Assembly (NCBI GenBank): GCA_023436805.1
Contig: JAEZHT010000037.1
Span: forward strand, 1-11,230
Length of the DNA stretch: 11,230 nt
Direction: 5' to 3'
DNA from: Bacillota bacterium
Lineage (GTDB): Bacteria; Bacillota_I; Bacilli_A; Acholeplasmatales; UBA5453
The position numbers and the translations under genes are program-made. This document shows, in pieces, positions 6,011 through 11,230 of this stretch (position 1 is the stretch's first letter; every line of letters starts with the position of its first letter). Under the pieces are notes generated by a model, which was given only the letters and a program-made list of their open reading frames with translations, was not told where the DNA came from and did no database searches.

Positions 6011-7904
6011 CAACAATTACAATGCCGAGAATATCCAAGTTCTAGAAGGCTTGGAAGCGGTCAGAAAACGCCCAGGGATGTACATTGGTTCTACCGGTGA
6101 ACGCGGCTTACACCACCTCGTTTGGGAAATCGTCGATAACTCGATCGACGAATCGATGGTAGGATACGCCAGTGAAATCACGCTTGAAATCCAAAAAGGC
6201 AACATTATTCGTGTTACAGACGATGGCCGTGGTATCCCTGTAGATATTCACGCTAAAACCAAAAAAAGCGCTGTAGAGACGATTTTAACTGTATTACACG
6301 CCGGTGGTAAGTTCGATGGCAAGTCCTATAAAGTATCCGGCGGTCTACATGGTGTCGGTGCATCTGTCGTCAACGCATTATCGTCTTGGTTTAGAGTTAC
6401 CATTCGTCGTAATGGTCTTTTATACCAACAAGAATACAAACGTGGGATTCCACAATACGATCTAAAAGTAATTGGCACATCCACACACACCGGGACTGAA
6501 ATCGAGTTTTTAGCAGACCCTGAAGTATTCACTGAAACCACAACATATGATTTTGAAACTTTAAGAAACAGAATTCAAGAACTCGCATTCTTAAATCGAC
6601 ACATCAAGATTTCAATTGAAGATCAACGTGGTGAAACACCGGTTCGCTTCGATTACCAATATGAAGGTGGTATTGAAGAGTATGTGAAATTCCTCAACGG
6701 GAATAAAGGCATCGTCCACCCTGAAATCGTGTATGCCCAAAAAGAAGTCGACAACATCACTGTTGAAATGTCACTTCAATACAACGATTCTTATTCTACC
6801 AACATTTTCTCATTTACCAATAACATCCATACCCATGAAGGGGGTATGCATGAAGATGGGTTTAAGCTTGCTTTAACCAGAGTCATCGGTAATTATGCCA
6901 AAGACAATAACATCTTGAAGAAAGATGAATCATTCATTGGTGAAGATACCCGTGAAGGGTTAACAGCCATTATCTCAGTGAAGCACCCGAACCCACAATT
7001 CGAAGGACAAACCAAAACCAAATTAGGTAACCCAGAAGTCCGTCAAATCGTTTCTCAAATCGCTGGTGAAGCATTGGAACGTTTCTTACTTGAAAACCCA
7101 ACAGCAGCTAAATCCATCATGGATAAAGTCTTGATGGCGTCTCGTGCTCGTATCGCTGCACGTAAAGCGAAGGAAGCGACCCGTCGTAAGAGCCCACTCG
7201 ATATGCTTGGTTTCGCGAGCAAGCTCGCAGACTGCAGAAATCGAAAACCAGAAGAATCTGAGATTTATATCGTCGAAGGTGACTCCGCGGGTGGATCGGC
7301 TAAACAAGGCCGGGATTCCGCATTCCAAGCGATTTTACCACTTCGCGGTAAGGTTTTAAACGTAGAAAAAGCACGCCTCGATAAGGCATTATCCAATAAA
7401 GAAATCTTATCCATGATTCAAGCCTTTGGTACAGGTATTGGTGAAGATTTTGACATCACCAAAGCACGTTATCACAAGATTGTTATTATGACCGATGCTG
7501 ACGTCGACGGTGCACACATCAGAACCTTGATGCTCACATTCCTATTCAGATATATGAAGCCTTTGATTGACTTTGGATATGTCTACGTAGCTCAACCACC
7601 ACTATACAAAGTTCAAAGCGGTAAACGCATTGAATATGTATATGATGAGGAAAGACTTAAAGTGCTATTAGAACAAATGGGTGGTAGACCAACCATTCAA
7701 CGTTACAAAGGTCTAGGGGAAATGAACCCAGAACAACTTTGGGAAACCACCATGGACCCTAAATCCAGAACCCTTTTACAAGTGTCCTTAAAAGACGCGA
7801 TGAACGCGGACGCTGTATTCACCATGTTGATGGGTGAAGAAGTCGAACCACGTAAGAATTTTATTCAAGAAAATGCAGTATATGCATCGAATATTGACGC
7901 ATAG
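5988..7904 (+). CDS. gyrB: DNA gyrase subunit B
   Basis: 638 residues, normal for the short form found in Gram-positives. With GyrA it makes gyrase, which adds negative supercoils using ATP. The GHKL ATPase domain (about 15-225) has EIVDNSIDE with N51 (Mg-ATP ligand), VTDDGRGIP (76-84) and GGLHGVGASVVNAL (118-131). The transducer (about 226-400) carries HTHEGGMHEDG (281-291) and GQTKTKLGN (340-348) with the ATP-contacting QTK loop. The TOPRIM domain has IVEGDSAGG (428-436, catalytic E430) and TDADVDGAH (502-510; metal ligands D503 and D505). QRYKGLGEMN (571-580) closes the conserved C-terminal region. This and the GyrB-type ADVDGAH, with direct coupling to gyrA, favour gyrB over parE. ATG 5988 follows AAAGGAG (5974-5980). 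Residues 3-12 are Asn-rich. The stop TAG is 14 nt before gyrA. Confidence 0.99.
   Translation: MDNLNNNNNNYNAENIQVLEGLEAVRKRPGMYIGSTGERGLHHLVWEIVDNSIDESMVGYASEITLEIQKGNIIRVTDDGRGIPVDIHAKTKKSAVETILTVLHAGGKFDGKSYKVSGGLHGVGASVVNALSSWFRVTIRRNGLLYQQEYKRGIPQYDLKVIGTSTHTGTEIEFLADPEVFTETTTYDFETLRNRIQELAFLNRHIKISIEDQRGETPVRFDYQYEGGIEEYVKFLNGNKGIVHPEIVYAQKEVDNITVEMSLQYNDSYSTNIFSFTNNIHTHEGGMHEDGFKLALTRVIGNYAKDNNILKKDESFIGEDTREGLTAIISVKHPNPQFEGQTKTKLGNPEVRQIVSQIAGEALERFLLENPTAAKSIMDKVLMASRARIAARKAKEATRRKSPLDMLGFASKLADCRNRKPEESEIYIVEGDSAGGSAKQGRDSAFQAILPLRGKVLNVEKARLDKALSNKEILSMIQAFGTGIGEDFDITKARYHKIVIMTDADVDGAHIRTLMLTFLFRYMKPLIDFGYVYVAQPPLYKVQSGKRIEYVYDEERLKVLLEQMGGRPTIQRYKGLGEMNPEQLWETTMDPKSRTLLQVSLKDAMNADAVFTMLMGEEVEPRKNFIQENAVYASNIDA
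6000..6017 (+). repeat. Exact 9-nt tandem repeat at the recF end and gyrB start
   Basis: AACAACAAT occurs twice in direct succession (6000-6008 and 6009-6017), encoding N-N-N twice in GyrB. The recF stop TAA (6008-6010) lies across the junction of the two units. Confidence 0.9.
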
Positions 7905-7918
7905 GAGGGCAGGTAAAC

Positions 7919-10564
7919 ATGAACGATCTAGAAAAAGACTTAGTGTTAGAATCTGAAGCCGAAAAGAAAGAAGACAACGGCGGATCAGATTATATTCACG
8001 GTAAAATCAAAGAACTCAACATCGCGACTGAAATGAAGACATCCTTCTTGAACTACGCGATGAGCGTCATCGTTAGCCGCGCGCTTCCGGATGTTCGAGA
8101 TGGTTTAAAACCAGTTCAAAGACGTATTTTGTACGCCATGAACGACTTAGGTATGTATGCCGATAGACAACACAAAAAATCCGCGAGAATCGTCGGGGAA
8201 GTCATCGGTAAGTATCACCCACATGGGGACTCTTCTGTATATGAAGCGATGGTCCGTATGGCTCAAGACTTCAACTACCGTTACCCACTGGTAGATGGGC
8301 ATGGTAACTTTGGTTCTGTCGATGGCGATGGTGCCGCAGCGATGCGTTACACCGAAGCGAGAATGTCTAAAATCGCCATGGAACTCGTCAGAGACATTGA
8401 AAAAGAAACCGTCAATTTTGGCGACAACTACGACGGGTCTGAACATGAGCCTTTGGTGATGCCTGCGCGATATCCTAACCTGTTGGTCAATGGTGCTACC
8501 GGGATTGCGGTAGGGATGGCAACCAACATCCCACCACACAACTTAGGTGAAGTCATCGATGGCATTCAAGCCCTCATGGATAACCCTGACTTATCCGACA
8601 TCGATTTGATGGATTATGTCAAAGGGCCGGACTTTCCTACCGGTGGTCATATCTTAGGTTTAGGTGGTTTAAGACAAGCTTATACCACTGGCCGTGGTAC
8701 AGTGACCATCCGTGCGGTGACCGAAATCATCGAAGGTAAGGGTGGTAAGAACACCATCATCGTTAAACAAATCCCATACCAAGTTAACAAGACCAAACTC
8801 ATCGAACGTATCGCTGAGATTGCGAAAGAAAAAATGGTTGAAGGGATCACTGATCTAAGAGATGAGTCTAACCGAAAAGGTATGCGTATTGTGATTGAAC
8901 TTCGTAAAGATGTCAATCCACACGTCATGCTCAATAACCTATATAAACTCACTGAAATGCAAAGCAACTTCTCGATCAATATGATTGCGTTAGTTGGTAA
9001 CCAACCTAAGACCATCACATTGAGAGACGCACTATATTATTACATTCAACACCAAATTGAAGTCATTCAAAGAAGAACGATTTTTGATTTGAGAAAAGCT
9101 GAAGAACGTAAACACATCTTAGAAGGATTGGTCATCGCTTTAGAAGACATCGATAACATCATCGATCTCATTAAGAAGAGCCCTACAGGGGATGAAGCGA
9201 GAACCAACTTGATGGCGAATTACCCGCTAGATGAAATTCAAGCGAGAGCCATCTTGGATATGAGACTTCAACGCTTAACCGGTCTTGAAATTGAAAAAAT
9301 CAGAGAAGAAGATTTAGAACTCGCAGTCAAGATTGCGGATTATAGAGACATCATCTCAAGTGATATCAGAAAACATCAAATCATCAAACAAGAGTTGTCT
9401 GAAATCAAAGAAAAATTCAATGACCCAAGAATGTCAACCATCAGCTTGCATGACAATGATTTAAACATCGAAAACGAAGATTTAATCCCAGTCGAAGATG
9501 TGATCATTACTGTCACTCACAATGGCTACATCAAACGTATGTCAATGGATGAATATAAAGCTCAAAATCGTGGTGGTGTAGGTATCAACTCCATCAAGAT
9601 GCATGACGATGACTTTGTAGAACACATCCAAATGACCAACACCCACTACTACCACCTATTCTTCACGAATAAAGGTAGAGTCTATAAGATTAAAGGCTAT
9701 CGTATCCCAGAAGGTTCTAGACAATCTAAGGGCTTACCAATTGTGAACCTATTACAATTTGAAAAAGATGAAACCTTGGTCACATTCACTCAAGTTCAAA
9801 ACTTCGAAGATGAAAATGCATTCTTATTCTTTACAACCAAGAAAGGTGTCGTTAAACGTACCCCTGTCAATGAATATCAAAACATTCGTACCAATGGTAT
9901 CATCGCGCTAAACTTAAGAGAAGACGATGAATTATTGGCTGTTAAACTCACCGATGGTAAGTCACACATCATCTTAGGCGCGTCCAATGGTAAAGCCATC
10001 CGCTTCGACGAAAACGATGTACGTTCGATGGGTAGAACCGCGACAGGTGTTAGAGGTATGGAACTAGAAGATACCGAAGAAATCGTTGGTATGACCTATG
10101 TTCAATCCGATGAGGAAGAAATCTTAGTAGTCACTGAAAAGGGCTATGGTAAGCGCAGTCTCGCCGATGAATATCGTCTTCAAATCCGTGGTGGTAAAGG
10201 GGTTAAGGCCTTAAATGTTACGGAAAAGAATGGCGCACTCAGAGCGCTTAGACGTGTGACACCTGATGAAGATGTCATCATCGTGACAGACCGTGGTATG
10301 GTCATTAGAACCCACATCGCCCAAATCGCACAAACCAGACGTGCCACCCAAGGCGTACGTATCATGAGTTTGAAGGATGAACAATCTGTAGTTACTTTAG
10401 CGGTTGTCCCACATGAAGAAATACCTGAAGTTGAACAACCTGTGGTAGAACAAGTGGCTTTAGACCTTGAAACCAAAACAAAGGTTGTAGACATTGTAGA
10501 AGTGTCTGCTGAAGAAGTCAAAGAAGAACCTGCTAAACCAAAAGAAAATTTATTTGATCTATAA
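7919..10564 (+). CDS. gyrA: DNA gyrase subunit A
   Basis: 881 residues. GyrA cleaves and rejoins DNA through Tyr144 in AAMRYTE (140-146). The N-terminal winged-helix/tower region (about 35-525) begins NYAMSVIVSRALPDVRDGLKP (45-65). The quinolone region reads YHPHGDSSVYEA (99-110): S105 and E109 align with E. coli S83 and D87, the residues usual in susceptible Gram-positives. The C-terminal beta-pinwheel (about 525-830) wraps DNA and has the GyrA box QIRGGKG at 755-761, close to E. coli QRRGGKG, which separates it from ParC; a degenerate NRGGVG is at 550-555. There is an acidic N-terminal extension of some 20 residues and an acidic C-terminal tail (831-881) ending NLFDL. ATG 7919 follows TAGGAGGG (7902-7909), which overlaps the gyrB stop. 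Alternative start M39 would remove conserved residues. Confidence 0.98.
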   Translation: MNDLEKDLVLESEAEKKEDNGGSDYIHGKIKELNIATEMKTSFLNYAMSVIVSRALPDVRDGLKPVQRRILYAMNDLGMYADRQHKKSARIVGEVIGKYHPHGDSSVYEAMVRMAQDFNYRYPLVDGHGNFGSVDGDGAAAMRYTEARMSKIAMELVRDIEKETVNFGDNYDGSEHEPLVMPARYPNLLVNGATGIAVGMATNIPPHNLGEVIDGIQALMDNPDLSDIDLMDYVKGPDFPTGGHILGLGGLRQAYTTGRGTVTIRAVTEIIEGKGGKNTIIVKQIPYQVNKTKLIERIAEIAKEKMVEGITDLRDESNRKGMRIVIELRKDVNPHVMLNNLYKLTEMQSNFSINMIALVGNQPKTITLRDALYYYIQHQIEVIQRRTIFDLRKAEERKHILEGLVIALEDIDNIIDLIKKSPTGDEARTNLMANYPLDEIQARAILDMRLQRLTGLEIEKIREEDLELAVKIADYRDIISSDIRKHQIIKQELSEIKEKFNDPRMSTISLHDNDLNIENEDLIPVEDVIITVTHNGYIKRMSMDEYKAQNRGGVGINSIKMHDDDFVEHIQMTNTHYYHLFFTNKGRVYKIKGYRIPEGSRQSKGLPIVNLLQFEKDETLVTFTQVQNFEDENAFLFFTTKKGVVKRTPVNEYQNIRTNGIIALNLREDDELLAVKLTDGKSHIILGASNGKAIRFDENDVRSMGRTATGVRGMELEDTEEIVGMTYVQSDEEEILVVTEKGYGKRSLADEYRLQIRGGKGVKALNVTEKNGALRALRRVTPDEDVIIVTDRGMVIRTHIAQIAQTRRATQGVRIMSLKDEQSVVTLAVVPHEEIPEVEQPVVEQVALDLETKTKVVDIVEVSAEEVKEEPAKPKENLFDL

Positions 10565-10573
10565 AAGAATACG

Positions 10574-10610
10574 CTGCAACCCACCATTAAAGGGTCGCAG
10601 TTTTCTTTAT
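10574..10610 (+). terminator. Intrinsic terminator after gyrA
   Basis: CTGCAACCC (10574-10582) pairs with GGGTCGCAG (10592-10600) with a single A-C mismatch, around a 9-nt loop. TTTTCTTTAT follows at 10601-10610. It lies 9 nt after the gyrA stop codon and closes the yaaA-recF-gyrB-gyrA unit. Confidence 0.88.
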
Positions 10611-10651
10611 GTTTTCATCAAGTACAGTCTTTTTTACATGTGGAATTGTTA

Positions 10652-10680
10652 TTTACTTTAAAGATAAAAAAGGTTATAAT
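10652..10680 (+). promoter_or_regulatory. serS promoter
   Basis: TTTACT (10652-10657) and TATAAT (10675-10680) are 17 nt apart: a perfect -10, a -35 with four of six consensus bases, and an optimal spacer. The predicted start is about 10687, immediately before stem I of the T-box leader, which fits well. Confidence 0.8.
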
Positions 10681-10686
10681 GAAACC

Positions 10687-10904
10687 AAATCGATGACTGA
10701 GCCTTAGTATGGTGACTATTTTCAGCGAGTGGGTGGTTGGTGTGAACCCATAAGTACTATATGAATTCCACTCAGGAGAGGTGCTAATCACACCCGCTGA
10801 CAAGCGTTACAATGTTTAAGTGCTATCTGTAGGTACAGGTAGAATTAAGGTGGTACCGCGACTATTTCGTCCTTAAGAATGCAAATTCTTTTGGACTTTT
10901 TTTT
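10687..10904 (+). ncRNA. T-box riboswitch leader sensing uncharged tRNA-Ser
   Basis: The leader has the T-box AAGGTGGTACCGCG (10847-10860), upstream stems and a terminator. Stem I closes with CTGAG (10697-10701) and CTCAG (10771-10775). AGTA (10706-10709) is the loop-E motif facing the specifier GAAT-TCC-A, with TCC (Ser) at 10767-10769. TGGGT/ACCCA (10730-10734/10746-10750) caps stem I. Stem III is CTATCTGT/ACAGGTAG (10823-10842). The antiterminator pairs TTAAGG (10845-10850) with CCTTAA (10871-10876), leaving TGGT (10851-10854) in the bulge to bind the tRNA acceptor end. The same CCTTAA is used by the terminator, so the two states exclude each other. Uncharged tRNA-Ser should favour read-through into serS. 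Confidence 0.93.
10869..10904 (+). terminator. T-box-controlled terminator
   Basis: GTCC at 10869-10872 pairs with GGAC at 10893-10896, and AAGAAT (10875-10880) with ATTCTT (10885-10890), around a GCAA loop and with two T-T mismatches between the helices. Eight T follow (10897-10904). It is the default OFF structure for serS. Confidence 0.88.
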
Positions 10905-10924
10905 CTAACAAAGGGGGACAAATC

Positions 10925-11230
10925 ATGTTAGATATTAAATGGATTAGAGAAAATCTCGATGAAGCAATCGACAGACTGAACACCAGGGGTGGTGACTTCA
11001 GTTATTTAAGAGAAGTTGTACAAAAAGACGAAGAAAGAAGAAACTTAATCTCAACCGTTGAGAAGCTAAAAAGCGAACGCAATACCAAATCCAAAGAGAT
11101 TGGTTTATTGGCTAAAAAAGGTGTAGACACTGAAGCGATCAAAGACCAAGTGAGACAAATAGGCGAACAAATCAAACTAGACGATGAAAAAATTGCCGAA
11201 ATCGACGCTTATATTTTAGAAAAACTCCTC
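10925..11230 (+). CDS. serS: Seryl-tRNA synthetase, N-terminal part (cut by the window end)
   Basis: 102 codons from ATG 10925 to the window end, in an open frame. The protein starts MLDIKWIRENLDEAIDRLNT, the standard class II SerRS beginning. Residues about 30-100 (VVQKDEERRNLISTVEKLKS onwards) are the long antiparallel coiled coil that grips the long variable arm of tRNA-Ser; the catalytic motifs 1-3 lie beyond the window. The enzyme charges tRNA-Ser with serine. AAGGGGG (10911-10917) is a strong Shine-Dalgarno. Identification is supported independently by the upstream T-box with a serine specifier. Its own promoter and leader separate it from the gyrase unit, so its regulation depends on tRNA charging and not on replication. 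Confidence 0.95.
   Translation, partial: MLDIKWIRENLDEAIDRLNTRGGDFSYLREVVQKDEERRNLISTVEKLKSERNTKSKEIGLLAKKGVDTEAIKDQVRQIGEQIKLDDEKIAEIDAYILEKLL

Noticed and set aside
7215..7228. GCGAGC-AA-GCTCGC hairpin inside gyrB
   Set aside because: Fully explained by the conserved coding sequence FASKLAD; the 2-nt loop is too tight and no T-tract follows.
8147..8539. Long open frame (130 residues) on the minus strand opposite gyrA
   Set aside because: It lies wholly within the conserved GyrA catalytic region, has no ribosome-binding site or recognisable domain, and is a codon-bias shadow.
10180..10587. Minus-strand open frame of 135 residues over the gyrA 3' end
   Set aside because: Low-complexity Ser/Thr-rich product mirrored from the acidic GyrA tail; it starts inside the gyrA terminator and has no sign of expression.
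10618..10803. Minus-strand open frame over the T-box leader
   Set aside because: The structured leader and serS promoter fully explain the stretch; the product resembles nothing known.
1..11230. CRISPR array, insertion sequence, phage or defence genes, or use of TGA as Trp
   Set aside because: No spaced direct repeats, transposase or integrase motifs were seen. All genes are long housekeeping frames with TGG for Trp and TAA or TAG stops.

Overview
The window is the chromosomal replication-origin neighbourhood of a low-GC bacterium. Its features fit a mollicute of the Acholeplasma type, or a close relative. Three things suggest this: an AT-rich genome, a lipoprotein-type YidC/SpoIIIJ, and the order rpmH-rnpA-yidC-jag diverging from dnaA-dnaN-yaaA-recF-gyrB-gyrA. 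Every gene reads through in the standard code. Trp is TGG and no gene needs TGA as Trp, which argues against Mycoplasma or Spiroplasma proper. The genus is inference; the gene content is not in doubt.

Left arm (1-1677, minus strand, transcribed away from the origin): a near-consensus promoter at 1649-1677 drives rpmH (L34), then rnpA, yidC and the 5' part of jag/khpB, which runs off the left edge. rnpA and yidC overlap by 14 nt, and yidC and jag are 4 nt apart. A long imperfect hairpin followed by a T-rich stretch lies between rpmH and rnpA and may attenuate the operon.

Centre (1678-1973): an intergenic region with a cluster of DnaA-box-like 9-mers, none a perfect TTATCCACA. It includes a 14-bp inverted repeat whose two arms each carry the same box variant. 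This is the best oriC candidate, and the dnaA promoter sits at its right edge. The dnaA-dnaN gap (3339-3467) has a second, smaller set of box-like sites around an extended -10 promoter.

Right arm (1974-10616, plus strand): dnaA (initiator), dnaN (sliding clamp, ended by a strong terminator at 4610-4650), then a second promoter and a tight unit of yaaA (S4 protein, TTG start), recF, gyrB and gyrA, ended by a hairpin terminator at about 10574-10610. Initiation, clamp, gap repair and supercoiling are thus encoded together beside the origin.

Right edge (10652-11230): a separate promoter, a complete T-box leader with a TCC (Ser) specifier, and the N-terminal coiled coil of serS, cut by the window end.

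I see no CRISPR array, insertion sequence, phage gene, tRNA or rRNA, and no previously undescribed system. The points worth a second look are regulatory: the degenerate DnaA boxes and matching changes in DnaA domain IV, the rpmH-rnpA hairpin, the repeated extended -10 promoters, and a 9-nt tandem repeat at the recF/gyrB overlap.
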